Below, one piece after another: positions 36,417 through 45,336 of a DNA stretch of 64,000 nt. Positions within the stretch are counted from its first letter, which is position 1; every line of letters starts with the position of its first letter. The stretch covers positions 4,216,001 through 4,280,000 of the forward strand of contig NZ_CP027557.1 in assembly GCF_014854695.1 (NCBI RefSeq). The letters are read 5' to 3'. The DNA is from Rhodococcus rhodochrous (GTDB lineage: Bacteria > Actinomycetota > Actinomycetes > Mycobacteriales > Mycobacteriaceae). The notes under the pieces are model-generated. The model worked only from the letters and a program-made list of their open reading frames with translations. It was not told the DNA's origin and made no database searches. A program made the translations under genes and the position numbers.

Positions 36417-36742
36417 CGACGATCATCGACACCTTCGCCCACATCCTGATCCTCATCGGGGCGGTCATCTCGCTGACCGCCGCGATCGGCGTGGTGCGTT
36501 TCCGCGACACCCTGTCGCGCATGCACCCTGCCACGAAGCCCCAGGTGGTGGGTCTGTTGTTCGTGCTGGGCGGTTCCATGATCATCCTGCGTAGTTCGGT
36601 CGACATCTGGATGATGGCCCTGGCGGGCATGTTCATGGTGCTCACCGCCCCCGTGATCGCCCACCGGGTCGGCCGCGTCGCCTACCGGGAGCAGCTCGGT
36701 CGCGACGGTCTGCTCGACGAGGACGCTCCCGGCGGTGCCTGA
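36413..36742 (+). CDS. mnhG: Na+/H+ antiporter subunit G (MrpG/MnhG)
   Basis: A 109-residue protein with three hydrophobic segments and the family signature GVVRFRDTLSRMHPATKPQ. It is the last gene of the operon, overlapping mnhF by 4 nt. The convergent ybdK gene ends 40 bp away; a GGCCG/CGGCC dyad (36762-36780) in the gap is a weak terminator candidate. Confidence 0.93.
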   Translation: MTTIIDTFAHILILIGAVISLTAAIGVVRFRDTLSRMHPATKPQVVGLLFVLGGSMIILRSSVDIWMMALAGMFMVLTAPVIAHRVGRVAYREQLGRDGLLDEDAPGGA

Positions 36743-36782
36743 CAACCGATGAGGGCCTGACGGCCGGGACGTCCTCGGCCGA

Positions 36783-37916
36783 TCACTCCTTCAGTTCCTG
36801 CACGAGCGAGTCCACTACCGCGACGAGATCGCCGTCCGTCCGTTCCGCGAGCCGCCGCTGACGCTGATAGGACGCTCCCCGCACCGGGATGTCCGCGACC
36901 CGCGCGAGTTCGTCGGCGCAGCCGAGCCGCACCGCGGTGGGCATGATCTGCTCGAGCAGATCGTTCAGGTCGTCGGTGACCAGCCGCTCGGTGCACACCG
37001 GGTCGAGGATGACCTCCGCGTCGAGTCCGTAGCGCGCCGCACGCCACTTGTTCTCCTTGACGTGCCACGGCTGCAGCACGGGCAGTTCCTCGCCCCGTTC
37101 GAGACATTCGTCGAAGTAGACGACGAGCGAATGCACGAACGCGACGAGGGCGGCCAGTTCTGCGCGGTTGGTGATGCCGTCGAAGACCCGGACCTCGAGG
37201 GTGCCCCATTTCGGCGCCGGCCGGATGTCCCAGTGCATGCCCCCGGGGTGGCTGATGACTCCGGACTTGAGCTGGTCGGCGATGAACTCCGCGTACTGCG
37301 GCCAGTCGGCGAAGTGATAGGGCAGACCGGCGGTCGGCAACTGCTGGAACATCAGCGCGCGGTTGCTCGCGTAGCCCGTGTCGTAGCCCGCCCAGATCGG
37401 CGACGAGGCCGACAACGCGAGCATGTGGGGATACTTCACGAGCATGGCGTTGAGGATCGGGATGACCTTCTCCGCCGAAGAGATCCCCACATGGACGTGC
37501 ACTCCCCAGATGAGCATCTGCCGTCCCCACCAGCGGGTGCGGTTGATCATCTCGTCGTAGTCCGGGGAAGGCGTGACGGTCTGGTCGGTCCACTGCGCGA
37601 ACGGGTGGGTACCGGCGCACATCAGGTCCACGCCGTTCGGGTCGGCGGCACGTCGCAGCAGCGACAGCGACTCGGACAGGTCGTCGACCGCCTCGGCGAC
37701 CGTGTCGTGGACGCCGGTGACGAGTTCGACGGTGTTGCGCAGGAACTCCTTGGTCAACCGCGGGGTCTCCCCCGCGATCTCCTTCACCCTGTCGAAGACG
37801 ACCGCCGCGCTGTTCGAGAGATCGCGGGTGGTCTTGTCCACCAGAGCGATCTCCCATTCCACGCCGATCGTGGGACGGGGTGATCCCGGAAACGCGACTG
37901 CCACGTCTCGATCCAA
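36783..37916 (-). CDS. ybdK: YbdK-family carboxylate-amine ligase (glutamate--cysteine ligase 2 type)
   Basis: A 377-residue ATP-grasp-related GCS2 enzyme, similar to Rv0433. Motifs: SPRPTIGVEWEIALVD, ELVTG, CAGTHPFAQW, GRQMLIWGVHVHVGI, and GTLEVRVFDG. E. coli YbdK has weak gamma-glutamyl-cysteine ligase activity; the physiological product here is unknown. The start is uncertain: TTG at 37916 is only 2 nt from a terminator hairpin and lacks a ribosome site; GTG at 37904 (MAVAFPGSPRPT) is a good alternative. Same strand and order as sodC upstream. Confidence 0.88.
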   Translation of the reverse strand: MDRDVAVAFPGSPRPTIGVEWEIALVDKTTRDLSNSAAVVFDRVKEIAGETPRLTKEFLRNTVELVTGVHDTVAEAVDDLSESLSLLRRAADPNGVDLMCAGTHPFAQWTDQTVTPSPDYDEMINRTRWWGRQMLIWGVHVHVGISSAEKVIPILNAMLVKYPHMLALSASSPIWAGYDTGYASNRALMFQQLPTAGLPYHFADWPQYAEFIADQLKSGVISHPGGMHWDIRPAPKWGTLEVRVFDGITNRAELAALVAFVHSLVVYFDECLERGEELPVLQPWHVKENKWRAARYGLDAEVILDPVCTERLVTDDLNDLLEQIMPTAVRLGCADELARVADIPVRGASYQRQRRLAERTDGDLVAVVDSLVQELKE

Positions 37917-37917
37917 C

Positions 37918-37959
37918 CACAGGGCCCCGCCGACGGATGTCCGTCTGCGGGGCCCTGTG
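37918..37959 (-). terminator. Terminator of sodC
   Basis: CACAGGGCCCCGC and GCGGGGCCCTGTG form a perfect 13-bp stem, extended by GACGGA/TCCGTC after a single mismatch, with a 2-nt loop. It lies between the sodC stop (38006) and the ybdK start. Confidence 0.8.
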
Positions 37960-38005
37960 TCGGGAATTACCTGCGAGATCGAGTCTCAGGAGATTCGGAC
38001 TCCGG

Positions 38006-38647
38006 TCACTCGATGACGCCGCACGCGAGGCGTGCGCCGAGGTTGTCCTGGTGCACGACCACCGAAGTGCCGTCCTCACCCTCGAGGTCCTCGAGGCCGA
38101 AGGCCGAGGTGGTGACGGTGGCGGTGGCGGTACCGTCCTCACGGACGACGAGCGAAACCAGGTCGCCGCTCTCCGGGACGGAGGTGTTGCCGCCGGCCTG
38201 CAGGTGGGCGCCGGCGGACAGGAACGCTCCGGGCTCGCCACCGTCAGGAGCGGTGGACTCGGCCTCGCAACGGCCGAACTCGTGGATGTGGACACCGTGG
38301 TAGCCGGGCTCGAGACCCTCGACGTCGACGGTCACCTCGACGTTGCCACCGTTCTCGGCAAACGACACGGTGCCGGCCGACTCGCCGTCGACCGTGGTGA
38401 GCTCGGCGGTGAGCGCAGCAGCGGTGGCGGAGCCACCGGCGTGCGACTCGCTGCCGCCCTCGGTGCCGTGGTCGTCGCCGTGGGCCTCGGAAGCGGGTGC
38501 GGCGGATCCCGTCCACACCGGCGGCGTCGTCCCCGGCTCGGTGCTCGCCTCCTCGCTGTTCGAGCACGCAGTCAGGCCCACCGCGGCGATCGCGACGATC
38601 GGGGCCAGAGCACGCCAGGACATGCGACGGGTGGAACTGGAGACCAT
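38006..38647 (-). CDS. sodC: Cu/Zn superoxide dismutase lipoprotein
   Basis: A 213-residue lipoprotein. ATG at 38647 with AAGGAG 7 bases before; lipobox VGLTAC gives lipidation at the Cys near residue 28. A low-complexity Gly/Ser/His linker follows. The SOD domain has the copper/zinc ligands in GYHGVHIHEFGRC, FLSAGAHLQ and VVVHQD, with Cys residues for the conserved disulfide (RCEAES and LACGVIE). It removes external superoxide at the membrane face. Same place as in M. tuberculosis (Rv0432). Confidence 0.94.
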   Translation of the reverse strand: MVSSSTRRMSWRALAPIVAIAAVGLTACSNSEEASTEPGTTPPVWTGSAAPASEAHGDDHGTEGGSESHAGGSATAAALTAELTTVDGESAGTVSFAENGGNVEVTVDVEGLEPGYHGVHIHEFGRCEAESTAPDGGEPGAFLSAGAHLQAGGNTSVPESGDLVSLVVREDGTATATVTTSAFGLEDLEGEDGTSVVVHQDNLGARLACGVIE

Positions 38648-38738
38648 CAAACCGCTCCTTCGAAGTGCCGAAAAGTCACCCGATCATAACCGGGCGTCTC
38701 CGGCACCCACCCGGTGGCGGACCGACACGGTTCCGGCG

Positions 38739-39383
38739 CTACGGCGAAGTGACGATGACGATCACTCCGGGGGCGGCATTGCGGATGCCCTCGAAGCGCG
38801 GTTGCGCGGTGACCCCGAGCGACTCCGCGACGGCCGTCGCGGTCTGCTGCTCGCCGGGCGACGTCCCGTAGAACACCGAGGTCTGCGGCAGTAGGCCCTC
38901 GCTGTAGTTGCCGGTTTCGGTGATGGTGAAGCCCTCGTCCTCGAGGTAGGTGGCGGTCTGCGCGGCCAGGCCCGCGATCTCGGAGTTGTTGAACACGCGG
39001 ACCGGTGCCGTCGCGGCGGCCGAGGTGTCGGAGGCGAAGGAGGTTCCGCTCGCCACGGGCAGGGAGGGAACCGAGGACGCGGCCGCGGTGGTGGTCGCGC
39101 CGGTTCCGGCGGCGGACGTGCCCCCGTTCGCGGCAGCGGGCGCGGGCACGTTGGGCACCGCGGCCGAGCGCGGCGACGGTGCGCTCGGCGCTGCGGCGGT
39201 CGTCGTGGTGGGTGCCGCCGTGGGAGCGGGTTCGTCGTCGGAATCACCGAGCGAAGCGAAACCCAGACCTGCGAACAGGATGCCCAGGGAGATCAGGACC
39301 ATCGCGAACGCACGCAGAGGCGGTCCCGAGGGTGCGGGCGCGCGGCTGGGGATCTCGGGGGTTCTGCTCACGACCTCGACCAT
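38739..39383 (-). CDS. LytR C-terminal domain membrane protein (Rv0431-like)
   Basis: A 214-residue protein starting ATG at 39383. One N-terminal membrane anchor (AFAMVLISLGILFAGLGFASL) is followed by a long Ala/Thr/Ser/Pro linker (about 50-125) and a C-terminal LytR_C domain: VRVFNNSEIAGLAAQTATYLEDEGFTI, ending APGVIVIVTSP. Topology puts the domain outside the membrane. Rv0431 of M. tuberculosis (VirR) of this type affects vesicle release and wall properties; equal function here is inference. Confidence 0.82.
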   Translation of the reverse strand: MVEVVSRTPEIPSRAPAPSGPPLRAFAMVLISLGILFAGLGFASLGDSDDEPAPTAAPTTTTAAAPSAPSPRSAAVPNVPAPAAANGGTSAAGTGATTTAAASSVPSLPVASGTSFASDTSAAATAPVRVFNNSEIAGLAAQTATYLEDEGFTITETGNYSEGLLPQTSVFYGTSPGEQQTATAVAESLGVTAQPRFEGIRNAAPGVIVIVTSP

Positions 39384-39460
39384 AGTTGCCCGAGCACACG
39401 CAGCGCTGCCGACCGGCCGCGCGTGTCGACATTGCAGTATCCGGCCCGGAAGCCGCCCGT

Positions 39461-39811
39461 CTAGCGGGTGTCGAAACCGAGCCGGCGGGCCGCGCGGGCC
39501 TTCTGACGGCTCGCACGCAACCGCCGCAGCCGCTTGACCAGCATCGGATCGGCGGCGAGCGCCTCGGGACGATCCACCAGAGCATTGAGCACCTGGTAGT
39601 AGCGGGTGGCGGAGAGACCGAAGAGTTCCTTGATGGCGTCCTCCTTGGCACCGGCGTACTTCCACCACTGCCGTTCGAACGCCAGGATGTCGAGATCGCG
39701 ACGGCTCAGGCCGTTCGCCTCGTCGCCGGTGGGCTCCTGCGCGGATGCGCCGTCGCCCTGCGGGGACACGAGATCGGACCGGTCGTTGCCGTGCGCTGCT
39801 GCGCCGTCCAT
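39461..39811 (-). CDS. DUF3263 protein (Rv0430-like)
   Basis: A 116-residue protein with GAGGAGGG just before the ATG at 39811. The DUF3263 core is [48 protein letters not shown], resembling a helix-turn-helix fragment, and the C-terminus is strongly basic ([18 protein letters not shown]), suggesting nucleic-acid binding. Function unknown. Divergent from def; same strand as LytR_C downstream. Confidence 0.85.
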   Translation of the reverse strand: MDGAAAHGNDRSDLVSPQGDGASAQEPTGDEANGLSRRDLDILAFERQWWKYAGAKEDAIKELFGLSATRYYQVLNALVDRPEALAADPMLVKRLRRLRASRQKARAARRLGFDTR

Positions 39812-39943
39812 TTCCCTCCTCGACTGGCTGGATCACACCGTGACGAAGAGTCCTTGCGTCTCGGCGGAAGTCATTCAATCACGGGGTGGGGACACATACC
39901 GGTTCGAGAACGCCGCGAGTCGATCCCATTATCCTGTGTCACC

Positions 39944-40543
39944 ATGGCCATTCTTCCCATCGTCATCGTCGGCGACCCCGTCCTGCACAACCCGACCCGG
40001 CCGGTGACCGAGTCACCCGCCGAACTCGCTCAGCTGATCGCCGACATGTTCGAGACGATGGACGCGGCCAACGGCGTCGGCCTCGCCGCCAACCAGGTCG
40101 GTGTCGACAAGCGGCTGTTCGTCTACGACTGCCCCGACCGCGACGAGTCCGGCAAGGTCGCGCGCCGGCGTGGCGTCGTCGTCAACCCGATCCTCGAGAC
40201 CTCGGAAATCCCCGAGACGATGCCCGACCCCGAGGACGATCTCGAGGGCTGCCTGTCCGTGCCCGGCGAGAACTTCCCCACCGGTCGCGCCGACTGGGCG
40301 AAGGTCACCGGTACCGACGAGAACGGTGAGCCCGTCGAGATCGAGGGCCACGGATTCTTCGCTCGCATGCTGCAGCACGAGGTCGGGCACCTCGACGGCT
40401 TCCTGTACGTCGACGTCCTGATCGGGCGCAACGCCCGCGCCGCGAAGAAGACCATCAAGCGTGCCGGCTGGGGTGTCCCGGGTCTGACCTGGCTCCCCGG
40501 TTCGGTGGAGGACCCGTTCGGCCACGACGACGAGGACGACTGA
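39944..40543 (+). CDS. def: Peptide deformylase
   Basis: A 199-residue metalloenzyme removing the N-formyl group from new proteins. The three motifs are intact: [18 protein letters not shown], and [12 protein letters not shown] at 39944; there is no clear ribosome site, and TATCCT lies 8 bases before the ATG, so a leaderless or near-leaderless mRNA is possible. The longer frame to 39386 is not supported. A GNAT gene follows 22 bp later on the same strand. Confidence 0.95.
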   Translation: MAILPIVIVGDPVLHNPTRPVTESPAELAQLIADMFETMDAANGVGLAANQVGVDKRLFVYDCPDRDESGKVARRRGVVVNPILETSEIPETMPDPEDDLEGCLSVPGENFPTGRADWAKVTGTDENGEPVEIEGHGFFARMLQHEVGHLDGFLYVDVLIGRNARAAKKTIKRAGWGVPGLTWLPGSVEDPFGHDDEDD

Positions 40544-40565
40544 CGAGGCGACCGGCGAACCGTCG

Positions 40566-41531
40566 ATGACGACCGACCGTCCGGCCCCCTCCGTACCCCT
40601 CGGCACCCGGGTGGTGCTGCGGTACCGCCTGCCCGCCGGCTACAGCCACCCGATGACCGACGTCATCGGTGAACTCGTCTCCGTCGAACCGGTGGTCTCG
40701 GTGCGCACCGCCGACGGTCGTGTCGTCCAGGTGTCCCCCACCTCGGTCGTCGCGCTCAAGCCGATCGCGGCGCGGCCGATCCGCGTCTCGGAGATCCGCG
40801 CGCTCGAGCACGCCGCCGCCGCGGGGTGGCCCGGTCTCGAATCGGCCTGGGTGGACGGCTGGCTCGTGCGCGCCGGGCACGGTTTCACCCGGCGCGCCAA
40901 TTCGGCGACGCCGCTGGGTGAACGCGGCACCGTGGCCGACCCCGCCGATCCGGCCGTCCGCGCCCGGCTCCGCGAATGGTTCGCGGCGCGCGGACTGCCG
41001 CTGCGACTGCTGGTACCCGATCGCCTCGCCCGGGTCCCCGAGGGGTGGCCGACCTCGGAGCCGGTACTCGTGATGGGCGCCGACCTCGCGAACGTCCCCT
41101 TGCCGCCGGAGCCCACCCCCGTCACGATCACCGACCGGCCGGACGCCGACTGGATGTCGCTCCACCGCGCCGACGCCGACCCGCTGCTCGCGCAGGACGT
41201 GCTCGGCTCGGTGGCCGCGGGGATCCTCGGGTTCGGCCGCATCGGAGCACCCGGGCAGCCGCCCCTCGCGATCTGCCGCGCGGCGATCACCGACGCGCCG
41301 GACGGACGCCGCTGGGTGGGTCTGTCGACCGTCGAGGTCGCTCCCGAACACCGGCGTCGCGGACTCGGCACACTCGTGTGCGGCGCCCTGCTGCGCTGGG
41401 CACGCGAGCAAGGCGCGACCCACGCATATCTGCAGGTCGAGGAGTCGAACACCGCGGCGCGCGCCCTGTATCGCGAACTCGGCTTCGTCGACCACCACCG
41501 CTACCGGTACGCCTCCGAACCCGTCGGATAG
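40566..41531 (+). CDS. GNAT family N-acetyltransferase with N-terminal beta-barrel domain (Rv0428c-like)
   Basis: A 321-residue protein. The first 75 residues look like an SH3-like beta domain (VVLRYRLPAGYSHPMTDVIGELVSV). The GNAT domain occupies the C-terminal half with the acetyl-CoA loop VEVAPEHRRRGLG and ALYRELGF. Lies between def and xthA, as in mycobacteria. The acetyl acceptor is unknown. Confidence 0.85.
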   Translation: MTTDRPAPSVPLGTRVVLRYRLPAGYSHPMTDVIGELVSVEPVVSVRTADGRVVQVSPTSVVALKPIAARPIRVSEIRALEHAAAAGWPGLESAWVDGWLVRAGHGFTRRANSATPLGERGTVADPADPAVRARLREWFAARGLPLRLLVPDRLARVPEGWPTSEPVLVMGADLANVPLPPEPTPVTITDRPDADWMSLHRADADPLLAQDVLGSVAAGILGFGRIGAPGQPPLAICRAAITDAPDGRRWVGLSTVEVAPEHRRRGLGTLVCGALLRWAREQGATHAYLQVEESNTAARALYRELGFVDHHRYRYASEPVG

Positions 41532-41549
41532 GTCGCCTACAGTGGGCGT

Positions 41550-42353
41550 GTGCGCCTTGCTACCTGGAATGTGAACTCCGTCCGTGCCCGTACCGACCGC
41601 ATCCTCGACTGGTTGCAGCGAACCGACACGGATGTGCTCGCGATGCAGGAAACCAAGTGCAAGGACGAGCAGTTCCCGTACGAACGCTTCGAGGAACTCG
41701 GCTACCGCGTCGCGCACGTCGGACTGAGCCAGTGGAACGGTGTGGCCATCGCGTCGCGCGTGGGCCTCGACGACGTGCAGATCGGCTTCGAGGACCAGCC
41801 CGGTTTCTCCAAGGACCCGGAGGTCGATCCGGCGCTCGAAGCGCGGGCGATCGGCGCGACGTGCGCGGGTGTGCGCGTGTGGAGCCTGTACGTCCCCAAC
41901 GGCCGCGATCTGAACGACCCGCACTACACCTACAAGCTCGACTGGCTCGCCAAGTTGCGCGCCGACGCGCACGCGTGGGCCACCGCAGCGCCCGAGCAGC
42001 CCATCGCGCTGGTCGGCGACTGGAACGTCGCCCCCACCGACGACGACGTGTGGGATCCGGCCTTCTTCGAGGGCAAGACGCACACTTCGCAGCCCGAGCG
42101 CGACGCCTTCCACGCGTTCGCCGAGGTCGGCTACACCGACGTCGTCCGTCCGTACGCGCCCGGCCCCGGGGTGTACACCTACTGGGACTACACCCAGCTG
42201 CGCTTCCCCAAGAAGCAGGGCATGCGGATCGACTTCGTCCTCGGATCACCGGCCTTCGCGGCACGGGTGACGGGCGCCGAGATCGACCGCAACGAACGCA
42301 AGGGCAAGGGCGCGAGCGACCACGCACCGGTCATCGTCGACCTCGACCTCTGA
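41550..42353 (+). CDS. xthA: Exodeoxyribonuclease III
   Basis: A 267-residue AP endonuclease/3'-5' exonuclease of base-excision repair. Motifs: ATWNVNSVRARTDRILDW, MQETKCKDEQFP, YVPNGRD, VGDWNVAPTDDDVWDP, and the C-terminal GASDHAPVIVDLDL. GTG start at 41550 in leaderless form: TACAGT lies 6 bases before. Right after the stop the 12-mer CTGAGCGGATTC occurs twice, 17 bp apart, the first copy containing the stop codon. Confidence 0.93.
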   Translation: MRLATWNVNSVRARTDRILDWLQRTDTDVLAMQETKCKDEQFPYERFEELGYRVAHVGLSQWNGVAIASRVGLDDVQIGFEDQPGFSKDPEVDPALEARAIGATCAGVRVWSLYVPNGRDLNDPHYTYKLDWLAKLRADAHAWATAAPEQPIALVGDWNVAPTDDDVWDPAFFEGKTHTSQPERDAFHAFAEVGYTDVVRPYAPGPGVYTYWDYTQLRFPKKQGMRIDFVLGSPAFAARVTGAEIDRNERKGKGASDHAPVIVDLDL

Positions 42354-42378
42354 GCGGATTCGATCGCTGAGCGGATTC
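42350..42378. repeat. 12-bp direct repeat spanning the xthA stop codon
   Basis: CTGAGCGGATTC at 42350-42361 (containing the TGA stop) and again at 42367-42378. Confidence 0.5.
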
Positions 42379-42391
42379 CTGGCCGGGTGAA

Positions 42392-42423
42392 CCGCCCGCG
42401 CAGGCATCAGGCCTTGCGGGCGG
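42392..42423. terminator. Terminator between convergent xthA and GNAT genes
   Basis: CCGCCCGC (42392-42399) pairs with GCGGGCGG (42416-42423), with further pairing inside (AGGC/GCCT). The GNAT stop codon (42407-42409) sits in the loop. Confidence 0.6.
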
Positions 42424-42835
42424 GCACCTTGCGCTGCGGTTGCCTGCGCCGATTCTCCTTGCGCTGGGGTTCCGTGCGCTGAGCTTCCGTGCGCTTGGGT
42501 TCCGTGCGCGGCGGCTCGAGAGCCACGACGACGTCGCGGTAGTTCTCGTGCGACGACAGGAACCGCTGCACATAGGTGCACACCGGCCGCACCCGCCAAC
42601 CTCGGCTGCGCGCGAGATCGAGCGAACCACCGACGAGGACGGCCGCGAGACCCCGATGGCCGAAATCCTCGACGATCACGGTGTGCATGAAGTCGACGAC
42701 CGGCGGGTTCGGCGCCGGAGCGCGTTCGAAGTCGTAGTACCCCAGGATGCCGACGAGATCGCCGTTGAGGCGCAGTTCGAACCGGTTCTGGTCGGCGTTG
42801 TCCGACACGGCGAGGTCCGGCGAACTCGTGTTCAT
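42407..42835 (-). CDS. Small GNAT-like N-acetyltransferase with basic repeat tail
   Basis: A 142-residue protein; the start at 42835 (MNTSSPDLAV) has TGGAGG 5 bases before. Residues 15-105 are the NATD1/YidJ-type small GNAT fold: NRFELRLNGDLVGILGYYDF, HTVIVEDFGHRGLAAVLV with the acetyl-CoA loop, then CTYVQRFLSSHENYRDVV. The last 30 or so residues are a low-complexity, strongly basic tail with repeated RTE(P/A)(K/Q) units. The tail is coded by 15-bp DNA repeats. Acceptor unknown. Confidence 0.8.
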   Translation of the reverse strand: MNTSSPDLAVSDNADQNRFELRLNGDLVGILGYYDFERAPAPNPPVVDFMHTVIVEDFGHRGLAAVLVGGSLDLARSRGWRVRPVCTYVQRFLSSHENYRDVVVALEPPRTEPKRTEAQRTEPQRKENRRRQPQRKVPARKA

Positions 42836-42993
42836 GAGCGCCTCCAATGGGGGTGTTGCGTGATCGAACTGTGACCTATGCCACTATAGAGCAACGAGGC
42901 GGCCACCGGCGGCAACGCTGTCGTGTTTCGCAAAGTGCACCCGCCTCAGCGCCGCCCGGCCGTGATCGAACACACCCTCGGTAGGGTGTCCGC

Positions 42994-43839
42994 GTGGACC
43001 TTCTGCCCCTGTCGCCTCGAGGCGAGACCCCGGTTCGAGCCCTCACCATCGCCGGCACCGACTCCGGAGGCGGAGCCGGCATCCAGGCCGACTCCCGCAC
43101 GATGGCGATGTGCGGTGTGCACGCATGCGTCGCGGTGGCCGCCGTGACCGTCCAGAACTCCGTCGGCGTCCGCGGGTTCCACGAGATCCCCGCCGAGACC
43201 GTGGCCGACCAGGTGCGGTGCGTGGTCGAGGACATCGGGGTGTCCGCAGCGAAGACGGGCATGCTCGCCTCCACGCAGATCATCGAGGCCGTCGCGCAGG
43301 TGTGCTCCGAGGTGGGCATCGGCCGCGACATGGAGGTGCCGCTCGTCGTCGACCCGGTCTGCGCCTCGATGCACGGCGACCCGCTGTTGCACTCCGACGC
43401 CCTCGACGCCATCCGCGGGGTGCTCATCCCCCTCGCCACCGTCGTCACCCCGAATCTCGACGAGGTACGGCTGATCACGAGCATCGACGTCGTCGACGAC
43501 GCGTCGGCACGGCGCGCCGCCGAAGCGCTCCATGCGCTCGGCGCCCAGTGGGTGATCGTCAAGGGCGGTCACCTGCGCAGCTCGGAGAAGAGCACCGACC
43601 TGCTGTTCGACGGCGACCGTTTCCTCGAGTTCAGCACGCCGCGCATCGAGACCGGCAACGACCACGGCGGCGGCGACACGCTCGCGGCTGCGATCGCGTC
43701 GGCCCTCGCGCACGGCCGGTCGGTGCCCGAGGCCGTCGAGTTCGCGAAGGAATGGATCACGAAGTGCCTCGAGTGGTCCTACGACCTCGGTCACGGCCAC
43801 GGCCCGGTCAACCCGTTGTGGCGCCTGCACGAGCGCTGA
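42994..43839 (+). CDS. thiD: Hydroxymethylpyrimidine/phosphomethylpyrimidine kinase
   Basis: A 281-residue ribokinase-like enzyme that makes HMP pyrophosphate for thiamine. Motifs: IAGTDSGGGAGIQADSRTM, KTGMLAS, VVDPVC, TPNLDE, and the anion-hole/catalytic GNDHGGGDTLAAAIAS. In this enzyme the last motif usually reads GTGCT/GSGC; GNDHGGGD is a variant seen in actinobacterial ThiD. GTG start in leaderless form: TAGGGT 6 bases before. thiC, its neighbour in M. tuberculosis, is not in the window. Confidence 0.9.
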   Translation: MDLLPLSPRGETPVRALTIAGTDSGGGAGIQADSRTMAMCGVHACVAVAAVTVQNSVGVRGFHEIPAETVADQVRCVVEDIGVSAAKTGMLASTQIIEAVAQVCSEVGIGRDMEVPLVVDPVCASMHGDPLLHSDALDAIRGVLIPLATVVTPNLDEVRLITSIDVVDDASARRAAEALHALGAQWVIVKGGHLRSSEKSTDLLFDGDRFLEFSTPRIETGNDHGGGDTLAAAIASALAHGRSVPEAVEFAKEWITKCLEWSYDLGHGHGPVNPLWRLHER

Positions 43840-43851
43840 CCGCGCCCGCTC

Positions 43852-45324
43852 TCACTCGGTGAACTCGGCGCGCACCTCGGCCCGCTGGTCGCCGGTGGGC
43901 ACCCCGTCGGGTCCGTCGATCGAATTCGCGTAGACGGCCGTGCCGTAGGCGACGGCGGCGGCCGCCGCGGCGAACGCGTCTCGGTCGATGCCGGCCAGGG
44001 TGTCCTCGGGGGTGTGGTAGTTCGGGTCGAAGGGCTGGTCGGCGGTGCCACCCCACAGGTCGGCCTGTTCGGGGGTCTTGACGTCGTCGGCGCCGGTGAA
44101 CACCCCGCCCGCGGGGATGCCGAAGGCGACGAACGGACCGTAATCGGAGCGGCCGTCGAAATCCGTTCCGCCGACCTCGATTCCGCGTTCGTCGAAGAAC
44201 TGCGCGAAGGTCCGTTCGATACCCGCCGAGCCCTCCGGTCCGGGTCCTTCACCGACGGCGTCGGAGTCGTCGCCGTCGAACACCAGATATCCGGCGTTGG
44301 GCGAGCCGAGCATGTCGAAGTTCAGATAGAGGGCGATGTCGAGTCGTTCCTCGTCGGACAGCGACTCGACGTACCTCGTGGAGCCGACCAGTCCGACCTC
44401 CTCGGCGCCCCAGAACGCGAACCGCACGGCGTTGGTCACGCCCGGCTCGCTGCCGAGTTGCAGCGCGGTCTCGAGGACGGCGGCGACGCCGGTTCCGTTG
44501 TCGTTGATCCCCGGTCCTTCGGGGACGCTGTCGAGGTGCGCGCCGACGACGACCACGTCGTCGGTCGAACCGGTGCGCGTCTGCGCGATCACGTTGCGCG
44601 ACTTCCGGTCCTCGGTGCGAGTCTGGAGTGTCACCGTCACGGTGGTCGCGGCGGACAGACGCTCGGCGTCGGCCCCGGCCACCCCACCGACCGGGATGCG
44701 GGGGTTCGATTCCGCCCCGAGACCGGCGGCCGCGAGCGGGCCGTCCTCGTTGTTGGCGACGAGCAGCGCGGCCGCTCCCCGTTCGGCGGCGACCTGCTCC
44801 TTGACGGCGAAGGTGCACACGCCGCGATCGACGATCACCACCGCGCCGGTCGCGTCGATGCCGTCGTAGTCGGTGGCCTCGCAACCGGGGGTGTCGTCGG
44901 GGGCGATGCGCACGACACGCGCGGTGAGCCCCTCCGGTCCCGTCGACGGCGACATGCCGAGTGCGCTCACGCCCATCGGCTCCCCGTCGACGGTGAGCTG
45001 CTCGTTCTCGACGGCGAACAGGGTCGTGTCGAACTCCGGTGTCTGCACGTCGAATCCGGCGTCGCGCAGGGCTCCGGCGACGTAGTCGACGCTCGCGTCG
45101 TAGCCGGGGGTCCCGAGCGAACGGTTTCCGTCGTTCTCACCGGCGATCCGTTCGAGTTCCGTCAGGTGCGTCATGACGGCATCGAGCTGCACGGCGTCGG
45201 CGAGCGCCGTCGGGTCGACGGGCGGCGCCTCCACCTCCGCCTCCGAGCATCCCGCCGTCAGCAGTACACCGGCGGCGATCAGCGCCGCTCCCCGCATGCC
45301 GTATCTCGTCTGCGCCCGCGCCAT
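43852..45324 (-). CDS. M28 family aminopeptidase lipoprotein (LpqL-like)
   Basis: A 490-residue lipoprotein. The start at 45324 (MARAQTRYGMRG) is leaderless-like (TACGCT 6 bases before the ATG), with lipobox LLTAGC. A PA domain is inserted (about 130-260; GVCTFAVKEQVAAERGAAALLVANN). Zinc-peptidase ligands are clear: VVGAHLDS, INDNGTG, WGAEEVG, LNFDMLG and NYHTPEDT. It should be an external, membrane-anchored aminopeptidase, like the Streptomyces enzyme and LpqL. Matches Rv0418 in position. Convergent with thiD (12 bp gap). Confidence 0.9.
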   Translation of the reverse strand: MARAQTRYGMRGAALIAAGVLLTAGCSEAEVEAPPVDPTALADAVQLDAVMTHLTELERIAGENDGNRSLGTPGYDASVDYVAGALRDAGFDVQTPEFDTTLFAVENEQLTVDGEPMGVSALGMSPSTGPEGLTARVVRIAPDDTPGCEATDYDGIDATGAVVIVDRGVCTFAVKEQVAAERGAAALLVANNEDGPLAAAGLGAESNPRIPVGGVAGADAERLSAATTVTVTLQTRTEDRKSRNVIAQTRTGSTDDVVVVGAHLDSVPEGPGINDNGTGVAAVLETALQLGSEPGVTNAVRFAFWGAEEVGLVGSTRYVESLSDEERLDIALYLNFDMLGSPNAGYLVFDGDDSDAVGEGPGPEGSAGIERTFAQFFDERGIEVGGTDFDGRSDYGPFVAFGIPAGGVFTGADDVKTPEQADLWGGTADQPFDPNYHTPEDTLAGIDRDAFAAAAAAVAYGTAVYANSIDGPDGVPTGDQRAEVRAEFTE

Positions 45325-45336
45325 CGACCGAGCGTA

